A DNA stretch of 64,000 nt from assembly GCF_037201965.1 (NCBI RefSeq), contig NZ_CP147518.1, positions 6,627,001 through 6,691,000 of the forward strand, written 5' to 3'. Below, in pieces: positions 14,873-24,432 of the stretch. Each line of letters begins with the position of its first letter. Position 1 is the first letter of the stretch. The translations under genes and the position numbers were made by a program. The notes below the pieces were generated by a model. That model was given only the letters and a program-made list of their open reading frames with translations. It ran no database searches and was not told where the DNA came from. Source of the DNA: Spirosoma sp. SC4-14 (GTDB lineage: Bacteria > Bacteroidota > Bacteroidia > Cytophagales > Spirosomataceae).

Positions 14873-17800
14873 TTATTTTACCAGTATAAGCCGCTGCGAC
14901 AGTTGCGTTGTGGATGTCTGCCACTGCACCAGATAGGTTCCAACAGCCAGGTTGCTCAAATCGAGCATATATTCGTTGAGCCCCCTCTGCATCTGCACGG
15001 GTTGGCTGGCAACTAGTGTTCCCATCAGGCTAACCACTGCAAGTGTGCCCGGTTCGGCCCGGTCGGTCAGGATTTGTACGCGCACAGGCGCGTTAGCTGG
15101 ATTAGGGCTAAGCGTCATACGGCCTTCGGTAGGAAATTCGCCCGAAACAGCAGCCATTCGGGCCGATCCGTTGGGCGTTTCGATTCGCACATTATCCAGA
15201 TAAATTGGGTTTGGCCCAAACGTTGGCATCTGAATCACAAGTCGTTTAATACGCGTCGGATTACCCAGTTGTGCCATAGTCAGCACCACTTCCTGCCACA
15301 CATTGGGTGTTGGCTGAAAACTGTAGGTTAGCCCTGCCTGACTGTCATTTTCGGCATACGGCGTTATGGCCAATGGTTTGTCGGTTGTGGCGAAAATCCA
15401 GAATCGGAGTGTCGATTGGGCTGTAACGGTTAAAGCCGTCTTCCGGAAAATCGACCAGGCACCCCAACCGTCGTAGGTGAGAGCCGCCGATTTCTGACCT
15501 TCTTTTACCCGATTCGTGTTCGCATAGTTGACGGCAACGCCCCACGACCAGTCGTCCCAGCCGGTATTGAAGCCTTCGTCGTAGATCATCTCAACCGCCG
15601 ACGACCCAACACAATACGTAGTCGACGCACTTACCGGAACACTTGCAACCAGCAACGCCCCAGCGAAATCCTTAGCCCGAACCGAGAACCGATAGGCTGT
15701 GCCACATTGCAAACCTGCAATATCCAGTGCAGTTCTGGCCACGTTCCCATTCACCAGCGTATCGTTTTGATACACTTCGTAACTCGTTGCCTGGTCGGGT
15801 GCAGTCCAGTTCAGGCGCAGGCTGGTTGTGGTAATGTTGCTGACAACCACGTTGAACGACCCTTCGAAGCGAACATTATCAACATAGATCAGATTTGCTC
15901 CTGACTCCTGCGACTGAATGGTCATGCGTTTGATTTTAGCCGGATTCGCCAGTTGCAGCATCGTAATTACCACTTCCTGCCATACGTTAGGCGTTGGTTT
16001 AAACGAAACATACGGGCTAAGACCACTGTCGTTTTCGGAGTTGGTGCATACGCCAATGGTCTTATCGGTAGTTGCATAGAGCCAGAAACGGATGGTTGTT
16101 TGCGGAGTCGTAATAAAATGGCTGTTCCGTGTAATGGCCCATCCACCCCAACCATCAGTATACGTAACGGCCAGCGATTTCTGACCTACTTTCACCGGAT
16201 TTGTATTGGCATAGTTCGAGCTGATCGACCAACCCCACTCCTGCCAGTTCGCATTCAGCGACTCGTCGTAAATTACTTCGCTGCCCGACGGTGTGGGCGG
16301 AGGGCAGTTGAGGGTGGTGGCACTCGCGGCTACGCTTTGCGCCGATTTATTGCCGGAAGCATCTTTGGCCAGAACCGTAAAGGTATAAACCGTACCGCAC
16401 GACAAATTACTTACGTTCAGTGATGTCTGGGTTACATTTCCATTCAGCAGCGCACCGTTCTGGTATACTTCATAGGCCGTAACGCCTATATTATCCGTCG
16501 AAGCATTCCAGGTCAGCATTAGCTCCGACGCTGTTAGGTTACTGGCGATAAGACCCGTCGGAACCGTAGGAGCCTGACTATCGGCGCAGGCCGAGGTTGT
16601 TATGGTCAGGGTATTGCTGGCGACGGATTTATTGCCGGAAGCGTCTTTAGCAATTACCGTAAACGTATAACTGGTATTGCAACTCAGGCCACTCACATTC
16701 AACGCCGGAACCGACACATTGCCGTTGATCAGCATACCATCCTGGTATACTTCATAGCCAGTAACGCCTACATTATCGGTAGCAGCCGCCCAGGTCAGGT
16801 TCACGCTCGTTGTCGAAATAGCACTGGCTACCAGATTGGCTGGTGCGGTTGGTGCCTGTGTGTCCGTACATGAAGTGGTCATCACATAAACCGTATTGCT
16901 ATTCGGCGATACATTCCCCGCAGCATCTTTGGCCCGAACGGTGAAGTTGTACGATGTGTTGCAGCTTAAGCCTGTTACCTCCAGCGCCGTTGCCGATACG
17001 TTACGGTTCAGCACCGTATTTCCCTGCAAAACTTCATAAGCCGTAACGCCTACGTTGTCGGTAGCAACCGCCCAGGACAGGTGCAGGCTGGTAGCCGTAA
17101 TGTTACTGGCTACCAGATTGGCCGGTGCGGTCGGTGCTTGTGTATCGGCTGACGATGCGCCAGCGACGAGTCGGATGTCGTCCAGATAAAACCGCTGCAC
17201 ACCACCCGACGCATCCATAAATGAGATTCGCTGAATCTGCGTTGGATTCCCCCATTCGCTCCAGGGAATACGCACCAATGTCCACGTATTTGGCTCGGCC
17301 GGAATTCGGTATTCATTGGATGGCGGATCGGTATCGACCCGATTGACCGTTACCCGAACTGGTTTATCACTCCCGTAAAACCAGAACTGCACCCCGCCCG
17401 GATAATTGGCTGTGTTGATGATCTCACTGTTCCGTAGGCTAAGCGCCCCCCAGGCTACGGTTATGTCGACTTTCATCGACTTCTGCCCCATTTTCACCGG
17501 GTCGGTATTGGCCGCATTTTTGGTGCTATTCCACGACCAGTCGGAGAGCGTGCTTTTTAGCGCATCGTCGTAAATGATGAAATCATTGGGACTGACTGCC
17601 GGGGTAGTAATGGCAACTTCGTTACTCGGATTCGACCGATTGGCCGAAAAGTCGATAGCCCGCACCGTGAAAGTATAGCTGGTGCTGGGCGACAGTGTTG
17701 TCAGATTCGTGCTCGTTTCGGGTGTTTCAGCAATTTTAGAACCATTCTGATAGACCTCGTAAGCCGTAACACCACGATTATCGGTCGACCCAGTCCACGA

Positions 17801-19753
17801 CAGTTTCACCGAATAGGCCGACAGGTCGGTAGCAACCAGATTGGTCGGTGCCGTTGGCGGTTCGGTGTCGGTGGGGTCCGATGTAGGAATCATCAAACGG
17901 CTCAGTAAGCTGATGTACGGAGCCTGGTTGTAAATCGCTACTTCGGTAAAAATCCACGAGTTCTGCGGCCACCCCGTATTCCAGTCTTTATAGCGTTTCT
18001 GGAGCGGCTCGTTGCGAATGTACCCTTCGGTGCCATCATACTGATCCATGTTGTTAGGCCCGCCAGTCAGGTAACCCGGAGCGGGGCCTTTGGGCGACGT
18101 CAGCGCGTTGTCCCAGTCGGTACCGTCCATAAACCAGGTATGATATATCTCATTCTGCGAATCGTCGGCCCCGAATGCATACATATTCGACAGCATCACC
18201 TTGCCTTGGGCATTCACACCATGAAACCAGTGCAGATACTCGGCAGCTACCTCCCGATACAACGCCTTATTGGCTGTATTGATAGTGAAATTCACAAAAT
18301 CAAGGTTGGCGACACCCGCATTTCCCCGCACCTGATTGCTTCCCCAATGGTACTGTGCATCGGCCATATAGGCCCGGTACAGATCCATTTTAGCATTGTA
18401 ATCATTGATCGACAATACGCCATTCTGCTGACTTTTAGCATTCCTGATTTGCGTAGCAACCGTTGGTGTAGCCGCCGGATTGGCCGCATACCGCAGCAGA
18501 GCCGTATGTACATGCATACTATACGGTCCCCACCACTCATTGGCAATGGGCTGAATCTGGCCATATTGCGACTCCACAAAGGCTTTGTATTCGGCTTTGC
18601 CCGTCGTTTCAAATAAATAGATGGCCGCCACCACCGCCGACTGCCGCTGAATATCGGCGGGTTTGTCGGCATCGCCCGCGTGAATAGTACCGTCGTCGCA
18701 ATCGGTCTGAAAGGTCGTAAAATTGCTGGTTGTCACTCTGGCGCGGGCAAACGCCTGTTCGGCGCGGGCTATCATATCCTGCGCATAATCGTTCAGAGCC
18801 GGAACATTCCGAAAAACGGCTCCGGCAACGGCAAACATAGCTGCCCCCGATAGTGTCGACGAGGTGCATTCGGGCAGGTAATAGCGTGGCCGTCGGTCGG
18901 CGCTGGGCGGATTGGTTTCGTCATAATTATCGACGCCCACCTTCAACAACAAACCACCCGTTCCGGTTGCGTCCTGCATCCGGCGCATAAAATCCAGTTC
19001 CCACTTCACCTCATCCAGAATATCGGGAATCCCGTTGCCCGACTCCGGAATATTGAAGTCATCGGTAAATACTGCCGGATTCAACCGATAAGCTTCCAGC
19101 AACAGCGCTACCGGCTCTTCGGCAAAGGTTACGTATTTGTTCATGTCGCCCGCGTCCATCCAGCCACCGTGTACGTCGCGAGCGGTCATCAGATCGCCTT
19201 TGGCATAGCGGCTGGTTGCCTGCCGGTCTTGTAGCGGACCTTCGTGGGAGGCTCCATCGGCCCATTTAGGATCAGTATAGGGAGGTTGTTTGGCAGCGTT
19301 GATACGCTGGTAGAAATACGTGCGCACGGCGGCTTTCAGCACTTCTTTGTACACATTATCACCAATCTCAAAGCGATAGGACCCTACATTGTTGCCCACA
19401 TCGAAAATATAATACGAACCAGGCGTATTAACGCTCGAAAAATCGAACCACCAGCCCTTATCACCCGACTGGGTTTGCGTAGCACCATCGCGCCAGGCCT
19501 GAATGGTGCCTGTAAATATAACCGCATCGTCGGACCAGCGTCGGACCTGATACTGGTTAGCGCCTGTGCTGGCATTGAACGGCGTACCCGCATTTGAGCC
19601 AACCTGCGGACTCACCACAACGGCCACCTTACGGGCATTCTGTAAATACCCAAACTGATCGATCCGAATAAACCCTGTCGTTGACGGTGGCTCGGCATAA
19701 CTTCGGAACATGGTAAGCAGCCAGAGCAATGTCAATAGAATTTGTTGTTTCAT
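14873..19753 (-). CDS. Secreted modular GH9 glycanase with FN3 repeats, CBM-like modules and T9SS sorting domain
   Basis: A 1626-residue extracellular enzyme, probably an endoglucanase or other beta-glucanase. In order: signal peptide (1-20); CelD-type N-terminal Ig domain (about 25-125); GH9 catalytic domain (about 135-625) with Asp200 and Asp203 in GGWMDAGDMNKY and the general acid Glu604 in WIFTEVAIYNQAPY. Then come FN3 (about 637-720), a jelly-roll-like module (722-863), three FN3 (866-1140), a second such module (1158-1298), FN3 (1300-1380), a third module (1384-1524), and a Por/T9SS C-terminal sorting domain (about 1545-1626, LSPNPAN ... YLVQWQT). The FN3 units share TDNVGVTAYEV-type strings, consistent with recent duplication. 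The three jelly-roll modules share WxWxxxxNYANTNPVKxGQKS and are probably carbohydrate-binding. Secretion through T9SS is inference from the tail. Confidence 0.93.
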   Translation of the reverse strand: MKQQILLTLLWLLTMFRSYAEPPSTTGFIRIDQFGYLQNARKVAVVVSPQVGSNAGTPFNASTGANQYQVRRWSDDAVIFTGTIQAWRDGATQTQSGDKGWWFDFSSVNTPGSYYIFDVGNNVGSYRFEIGDNVYKEVLKAAVRTYFYQRINAAKQPPYTDPKWADGASHEGPLQDRQATSRYAKGDLMTARDVHGGWMDAGDMNKYVTFAEEPVALLLEAYRLNPAVFTDDFNIPESGNGIPDILDEVKWELDFMRRMQDATGTGGLLLKVGVDNYDETNPPSADRRPRYYLPECTSSTLSGAAMFAVAGAVFRNVPALNDYAQDMIARAEQAFARARVTTSNFTTFQTDCDDGTIHAGDADKPADIQRQSAVVAAIYLFETTGKAEYKAFVESQYGQIQPIANEWWGPYSMHVHTALLRYAANPAATPTVATQIRNAKSQQNGVLSINDYNAKMDLYRAYMADAQYHWGSNQVRGNAGVANLDFVNFTINTANKALYREVAAEYLHWFHGVNAQGKVMLSNMYAFGADDSQNEIYHTWFMDGTDWDNALTSPKGPAPGYLTGGPNNMDQYDGTEGYIRNEPLQKRYKDWNTGWPQNSWIFTEVAIYNQAPYISLLSRLMIPTSDPTDTEPPTAPTNLVATDLSAYSVKLSWTGSTDNRGVTAYEVYQNGSKIAETPETSTNLTTLSPSTSYTFTVRAIDFSANRSNPSNEVAITTPAVSPNDFIIYDDALKSTLSDWSWNSTKNAANTDPVKMGQKSMKVDITVAWGALSLRNSEIINTANYPGGVQFWFYGSDKPVRVTVNRVDTDPPSNEYRIPAEPNTWTLVRIPWSEWGNPTQIQRISFMDASGGVQRFYLDDIRLVAGASSADTQAPTAPANLVASNITATSLHLSWAVATDNVGVTAYEVLQGNTVLNRNVSATALEVTGLSCNTSYNFTVRAKDAAGNVSPNSNTVYVMTTSCTDTQAPTAPANLVASAISTTSVNLTWAAATDNVGVTGYEVYQDGMLINGNVSVPALNVSGLSCNTSYTFTVIAKDASGNKSVASNTLTITTSACADSQAPTVPTGLIASNLTASELMLTWNASTDNIGVTAYEVYQNGALLNGNVTQTSLNVSNLSCGTVYTFTVLAKDASGNKSAQSVAASATTLNCPPPTPSGSEVIYDESLNANWQEWGWSISSNYANTNPVKVGQKSLAVTYTDGWGGWAITRNSHFITTPQTTIRFWLYATTDKTIGVCTNSENDSGLSPYVSFKPTPNVWQEVVITMLQLANPAKIKRMTIQSQESGANLIYVDNVRFEGSFNVVVSNITTTSLRLNWTAPDQATSYEVYQNDTLVNGNVARTALDIAGLQCGTAYRFSVRAKDFAGALLVASVPVSASTTYCVGSSAVEMIYDEGFNTGWDDWSWGVAVNYANTNRVKEGQKSAALTYDGWGAWSIFRKTALTVTAQSTLRFWIFATTDKPLAITPYAENDSQAGLTYSFQPTPNVWQEVVLTMAQLGNPTRIKRLVIQMPTFGPNPIYLDNVRIETPNGSARMAAVSGEFPTEGRMTLSPNPANAPVRVQILTDRAEPGTLAVVSLMGTLVASQPVQMQRGLNEYMLDLSNLAVGTYLVQWQTSTTQLSQRLILVK

Positions 19754-20024
19754 AAAAAGATAATTCCGTACCCCGAACGGATAGTTTAGTGAATCAAATT
19801 GCTCTTTCGGGGACTAAAAGCAGGCTAACTTATTGCGCCCTTGCTCCGAAATCAGGCACAACTGCGACGAACCGTTAGAAATAGCAATTGAGTTGGGAGG
19901 AATGTGGATTGAGCAGGAGGGCGGCCCGAATTGCTAACAGACCTCCAAGTATTCTCAATGCCGACAATACCTTTTGCCAATAGTCACTTACCTTCGTTGA
20001 TACAATCAATCTTGCCAGATATTT
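19754..20024. other. Divergent promoter region of GH9 and sulfatase genes
   Basis: About 270 bases between two outward-facing genes. TATCTTTT just before the GH9 start (minus strand) resembles a -7 element. No operator palindrome stood out. Confidence 0.3.
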
Positions 20025-21740
20025 ATGAAAAAAGGGGTATTCCTGGTATCGATTCTGTTAGTAGCTTTTATCGCTGTTCTGACATTTAGCGGATTCGACA
20101 AGCAACGGCCAACGTCTTTATCGCTCAATCAGCCACAGCGGCCTAACATCATTATCATCATGGCCGACGACATGGGGTTTTCTGATCTGGGCTGCTACGG
20201 TGGTGAAATTCATACGCCCAACATCGATTATCTGGCAAAGAACGGTATTCGCTATACGCAGTTTTACAACACCTCGCGCTGCTGCCCAACCCGAGCAGCC
20301 TTACTCACTGGCTTGTATAACCATCAGGCTGGTATCGGCAAAATGACCGACGCCGAAGATGAACCCGGCTACCAGGGGCACCTGACCGACAATACCGTTA
20401 CACTGGCCGAAGTCCTGAAATCGGTAGGATACCAGACTGCCATGTCGGGCAAATGGCACGTATCGAACACGAATGTTCAGCAGAACCCGCAGGATCAACT
20501 GGCCTGGCTAAACCACCAGAACGATTTTGGCGATTTTGCGCCCATCGGCCAATACCCAACGAGTCGTGGTTTCGACCGGTATTTTGGCAATATCTGGGGC
20601 GTGGTCGATTTTTTTGATCCGTTTAGTCTCGTAAGCGGTACTAAACCCATCAAATCTGTCCCGAAAAACTATTACCATACCGACGCCATCAACGATACGG
20701 CCGTAGCCTATATCAAATCGTTCGCCAAGTCAACCGCTCCGTTTTTTGTGTATGTGGCGCATACGGCCCCGCACTGGCCACTGATGGCCTTGCCCCAAGA
20801 CATTGCCAACTACCAGAACACCTACAAAACAGGTTGGGATGCGATCCGGAAAGCCCGCTATCAGAAAATGATTAGCCTGGGACTGATTGACCCAGCCACA
20901 ACCAACCTATCGGACCGTTGGCAAAATGAGTTGAGTTGGGAAGCTAATCCCGATAAAGCATGGGATGCCCAGGCCATGGCCGTTCATGCAGCCATGATCG
21001 ACCGGATGGACCAGGGTATTGGCCGAATCATTGCAACACTGCGCCAAATGGGTCAACTCGACAACACGCTGATTCTGTTCCTGTCCGACAATGGAGCCAG
21101 CCCCGAAAACTGTGCCGCCTATGGTCCCGGCTTCGACCGGCCAAGCCAAACCCGCGACGGCCGCCCAATTGTTTATGATCTGAAAAAGCAGATAATGCCG
21201 GGCCCGCAAACGACTTATGCGTCCATTGGTCAGCGTTGGGCAAACGTAGCTAACACACCCTATCAGTACTGGAAAGCTGAATCGTATGAAGGCGGTATTC
21301 ATACGCCGTTGGTTGCTTTCTGGCCCAAGGGCATCAAGGCGAAAAAAGGGGGATTCAGTACGCAGGTGGGCCATGTGATGGATTTCATGAGCACGCTTGT
21401 AGAGATATCGGGCGCGGCATATCCGAAAACCTTTAGGGGGCATACCATTACACCAACAACCGGCGTCAGTCTGGTACCCTCTTTTCTGGGTACTCCCTCA
21501 GAAGGCCACAAATCGCTGTTTAACGAACACTTTGGAGCCCGGTATGCGCGATCGGGCAACTGGAAACTCGTTTCATCCAGCCGCGATAGTAGCTGGCATT
21601 TGTTCAACCTTGCTACCGACAAAACCGAAACCCATGACCTGGCAGCCCAATACCCCAACAAGGTTCAGGAATTAGAACGGCTATGGCAGCAGTGGGCCAA
21701 TGCACATCAGGTATTTCCGAAGCCTGGCAAAAAAGGCTAA
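20025..21740 (+). CDS. Type I (S1) sulfatase, arylsulfatase-like
   Basis: A 571-residue exported hydrolase of sulfate esters. The N-terminus has a signal or anchor segment (GVFLVSILLVAFIAVLTF). The metal-binding start NIIIIMADDMGFSDLGCYGG is canonical. Cys86 in SRCCPTRAALLTG is the residue converted to formylglycine, which requires a separate maturase (FGE or anSME) not present here. SGKWHVS, AHTAPHWP and LFLSDNGASPEN supply further active-site residues. A Gfo/Idh/MocA oxidoreductase follows 59 bases later on the same strand, probably co-transcribed. The substrate is unknown; a sulfated plant or algal glycan would suit the GH9 neighbour. Confidence 0.93.
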   Translation: MKKGVFLVSILLVAFIAVLTFSGFDKQRPTSLSLNQPQRPNIIIIMADDMGFSDLGCYGGEIHTPNIDYLAKNGIRYTQFYNTSRCCPTRAALLTGLYNHQAGIGKMTDAEDEPGYQGHLTDNTVTLAEVLKSVGYQTAMSGKWHVSNTNVQQNPQDQLAWLNHQNDFGDFAPIGQYPTSRGFDRYFGNIWGVVDFFDPFSLVSGTKPIKSVPKNYYHTDAINDTAVAYIKSFAKSTAPFFVYVAHTAPHWPLMALPQDIANYQNTYKTGWDAIRKARYQKMISLGLIDPATTNLSDRWQNELSWEANPDKAWDAQAMAVHAAMIDRMDQGIGRIIATLRQMGQLDNTLILFLSDNGASPENCAAYGPGFDRPSQTRDGRPIVYDLKKQIMPGPQTTYASIGQRWANVANTPYQYWKAESYEGGIHTPLVAFWPKGIKAKKGGFSTQVGHVMDFMSTLVEISGAAYPKTFRGHTITPTTGVSLVPSFLGTPSEGHKSLFNEHFGARYARSGNWKLVSSSRDSSWHLFNLATDKTETHDLAAQYPNKVQELERLWQQWANAHQVFPKPGKKG

Positions 21741-21799
21741 CCGCCTTGTAGTTAGGGAACAAGCCTGCGGTGCTTTTATTCGTATAAACCCCGATAACG

Positions 21800-23146
21800 A
21801 TGAAAACGACACGCAGGCACTTTTTACGCAACTCAGCCCTGGCAGCCACCGGCACCGGCCTAGTTGGGCTTCCATCTGTGGAAGCAATCGCTCAACAGCG
21901 AAAGAAAACGTCACCAAACGATCGGCTTCAACTAGGTCTGATTGGCGCCAATGGCATGGGCTGGTCGGATCTGCGCTCGCACCTGCTCATGAGCGATGTC
22001 GAATGTGTAGCCATCGCCGATGTCGATCAGAGCGTGCTCGACAAACGAGCTGCCGATGTGCAGAAGATGCAGCAAAACCGCCCGCAGCTTTTTAAAGACT
22101 ATCGAAAACTGCTGGAGAATAAAGATATTGATGCCGTCATCATCGGCACACCCGATCACTGGCATTGCATGGCCATGATCGACGCCGTATCGGCCGGGAA
22201 GCATGTATATGTCGAAAAACCGCTGGCCAACAGCATCGAAGAATGTAATCTGATGCTGGCAGCCGCCCGTAAGTACAACAAAATTGTGCAGGTAGGCCAA
22301 TGGCAACGGAGCGGAGCCCATTACGAAAAAGCCATCGACTACATCCGGTCGGGCAAACTGGGCAATATTCGTCTGGTAAAAGTCTGGGCCTATCAGGGCT
22401 GGATGAACCCCGTGCCGGTCCGGCCCGACAGTGCGCCACCGGCCGGCGTCGATTATGATATGTGGCTGGGTCCAGCCCCCAAACGCCCGTTCAACCCCAA
22501 CCGATTCCATTTCAATTTTCGGTGGTTCTGGGACTATGCTGGTGGATTGATGACCGACTGGGGTGTTCATGAAATCGACATTGCCCTGTATGCGATGAAT
22601 GCCAAAGCACCAAAATCGGTAATGGCATCGGGCGGGAAGCTGGCCTATCCCGACGATGCGTCAGAAACGCCCGACACCTTGCAGACGGTGTATGAATACG
22701 ACGGCTTCAATATGCTCTGGGAGCATGCCACGGGCATCGACGGCGGCAACTACGGGCGCACCGAAGGCATTGCGTTTATCGGCAACAACGCTACCCTCGT
22801 CCTGAACCGCGACGGATGGTCGCTACTTCCCGAAACGCAAACGAAAGACGGTGTCAAACTCTACAAGGTTGAAGACATCCCCGATCAGCCCCGCACGGGC
22901 GACTACCTGAACGAACATACCAAAAACTTTGTGCAGGCCATCAAAACCAATAATCCGGCCATACTCAAATGCGGCATCGAAACCGGGAGTATTGCTGCCA
23001 TCAACGCGCACATGGGCAACATCGCCTATAAAATGGGCCGCAAATTGTACTGGGATACAGCGGCCAAAGGGTTCAAAAACGACCCACAGGCAAACGCTTT
23101 ATTGTCGGCGCATTACCACAACGGCTGGAAATTGCCCGTCGTTTAA
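21800..23146 (+). CDS. Tat-exported Gfo/Idh/MocA-family oxidoreductase
   Basis: A 448-residue protein with a twin-arginine signal (TTRRHFLRNSALAATG), then a Rossmann NAD(P)-binding domain (about 40-165) with GLIGANGMGWSDL, the DHWHCMAMIDAVSAGKHVYV segment and the EKPLA motif. The C-terminal alpha/beta domain (about 170-440) carries WDYAGGLMTDWGVHEID, which supplies the usual catalytic histidine. Family members oxidise or reduce sugars, inositols and glycoside derivatives; Tat-exported versions carry tightly bound cofactor and are frequent in Bacteroidota. Its position behind a sulfatase suggests the two act on the same exported sugar pathway, which is inference. Confidence 0.92.
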   Translation: MKTTRRHFLRNSALAATGTGLVGLPSVEAIAQQRKKTSPNDRLQLGLIGANGMGWSDLRSHLLMSDVECVAIADVDQSVLDKRAADVQKMQQNRPQLFKDYRKLLENKDIDAVIIGTPDHWHCMAMIDAVSAGKHVYVEKPLANSIEECNLMLAAARKYNKIVQVGQWQRSGAHYEKAIDYIRSGKLGNIRLVKVWAYQGWMNPVPVRPDSAPPAGVDYDMWLGPAPKRPFNPNRFHFNFRWFWDYAGGLMTDWGVHEIDIALYAMNAKAPKSVMASGGKLAYPDDASETPDTLQTVYEYDGFNMLWEHATGIDGGNYGRTEGIAFIGNNATLVLNRDGWSLLPETQTKDGVKLYKVEDIPDQPRTGDYLNEHTKNFVQAIKTNNPAILKCGIETGSIAAINAHMGNIAYKMGRKLYWDTAAKGFKNDPQANALLSAHYHNGWKLPVV

Positions 23147-23150
23147 TTTT

Positions 23151-23226
23151 TTTCGACAGGATTTACAGGATGAACACGTTTTTTTATCTGCTACAAAGCT
23201 TGTTCATCCCGTAAATCCTGTCGAAA
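23151..23226. terminator. Long bidirectional terminator hairpin
   Basis: A 26-base left arm (23151-23176) pairs with 23201-23226 with a single mismatch, around a 24-base loop, and is flanked by T and A runs. It serves the convergent oxidoreductase and PepSY genes. Part of the left arm (23160-23175) is identical to 93-108. Confidence 0.9.
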
Positions 23227-23242
23227 AAAAATAGCCATTTAA

Positions 23243-24412
23243 CTACAAATACTGCTTCACAGCCGTCTGCATAGTAGTACGTTTTTGGGCAGGTTTTGCC
23301 TTTTTGCGACGCCCCCACCAGATCAGGAAACCCGTTATGGGCAAACTGGCACAGACCAGGCTGGCACAAAAAGCCAGAATTTTGCCGGGTAGCCCCCAAA
23401 TAGCACCAACGTGAATATCGTAGTTCATCCGGCGCAGTTTCCGGGCCAGGTTTATTTCGGCATACTTGCCAGTATAGGGGCTATCGACTGATAGCTCTTT
23501 GAGTGTGTGCTGATCGTAGTAATGATAATCGACCTTATAATACGTCCCCGGTCGATAATTAACGTAGGAATAGATCGACTCGCCGGGCGTTTGCGGAAAC
23601 GACAGATTAATGCCCTTTTGGGTCGGATTTTCCTGCCGTAGCTTCAACCACACCCGGTCAACAGAAGTCATGGCCGACAATACCCTTGGCATAACGGTCG
23701 TATCGGAAGGTGGAATACTGTATATGACCGAGCCGGTGCCGCCCGTAGCCCGATACACAGCCGTCGAAAACCACTGAAAACCCCATACTAGCCCCGTTAT
23801 GGCAAAAATCAGCCCAATGGCCAGCATATAAAAACCCAGCACAGTATGCAGGTCGTAGTTTTGTCGGCGCCAGGCCGCATTCCATTTGATGCTGAACCGC
23901 TGTTTGGCGGCACGTTTGTTCTTAGGCCACCACAACACTAGCCCGCTGATGAGCAGCGTCAGAAAAATGAGCGTTGCCGATGCAACAACAGGTTGGCCAA
24001 TTTTTTCGGGAAGCCATAAATAATAATGTCCGTGCAGAATGAAATGGAAGAAATCATCGTCTTCGTTCCATACTTTTAACACTTTGCCGGTATACGGATC
24101 AAGGTAAACGACATAATAATACTCAGGATCAGCTTTGTAGAATCCTACGCTGGCGCTCCGCCCCGGCTCTTCATAAAGCACCCCATTGGCTGGTTTACCG
24201 GGCAATGCGGCTTCGGCTTTCGCTTTCAGTTCCGACGGCAACAGCAACCGCCCACTCACTGGTGGCTTGCTATATCGATACGGTTGCGTAGCATTTTTGA
24301 TTTCCTGCTCAAAGGCTAGAATACAACCCGTAAGGCTAATAACAAACACCACTAGCCCGGATGCGAGTCCGAGCCAGAGGTGAAGTTTTCCAACCAGTTT
24401 TTTTGTAGTCAT
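23243..24412 (-). CDS. PepSY-associated transmembrane protein
   Basis: A 389-residue inner-membrane protein with the typical N-terminus KLHLWLGLASGLVVFVISLTGCILAFEQEI, a periplasmic PepSY region with YYVVYLDPYTGKVLKVW, and further membrane helices (about 150-175, 205-235 and 350-375) that include the conserved LRRMNYDIHVGAIWGLPGK segment. Such proteins often act with siderophore receptors, some as ferric-siderophore reductases. It lies 20 bases behind the TonB-dependent receptor gene on the same strand, so the two form an operon. The reductase role is inference. Confidence 0.9.
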   Translation of the reverse strand: MTTKKLVGKLHLWLGLASGLVVFVISLTGCILAFEQEIKNATQPYRYSKPPVSGRLLLPSELKAKAEAALPGKPANGVLYEEPGRSASVGFYKADPEYYYVVYLDPYTGKVLKVWNEDDDFFHFILHGHYYLWLPEKIGQPVVASATLIFLTLLISGLVLWWPKNKRAAKQRFSIKWNAAWRRQNYDLHTVLGFYMLAIGLIFAITGLVWGFQWFSTAVYRATGGTGSVIYSIPPSDTTVMPRVLSAMTSVDRVWLKLRQENPTQKGINLSFPQTPGESIYSYVNYRPGTYYKVDYHYYDQHTLKELSVDSPYTGKYAEINLARKLRRMNYDIHVGAIWGLPGKILAFCASLVCASLPITGFLIWWGRRKKAKPAQKRTTMQTAVKQYL

Positions 24413-24432
24413 CGTTGGTTCCTTCAGCGCAA

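Noticed and set aside
16300..17900. Repeated DNA within the GH9 gene as a CRISPR-like or tandem repeat array
   Set aside because: The repeats are diverged FN3 coding units of about 270 bases, not short direct repeats with spacers.
21932..22570. 212-codon open frame opposite the Gfo/Idh/MocA gene
   Set aside because: Antisense shadow; the plus-strand gene is clearly real.
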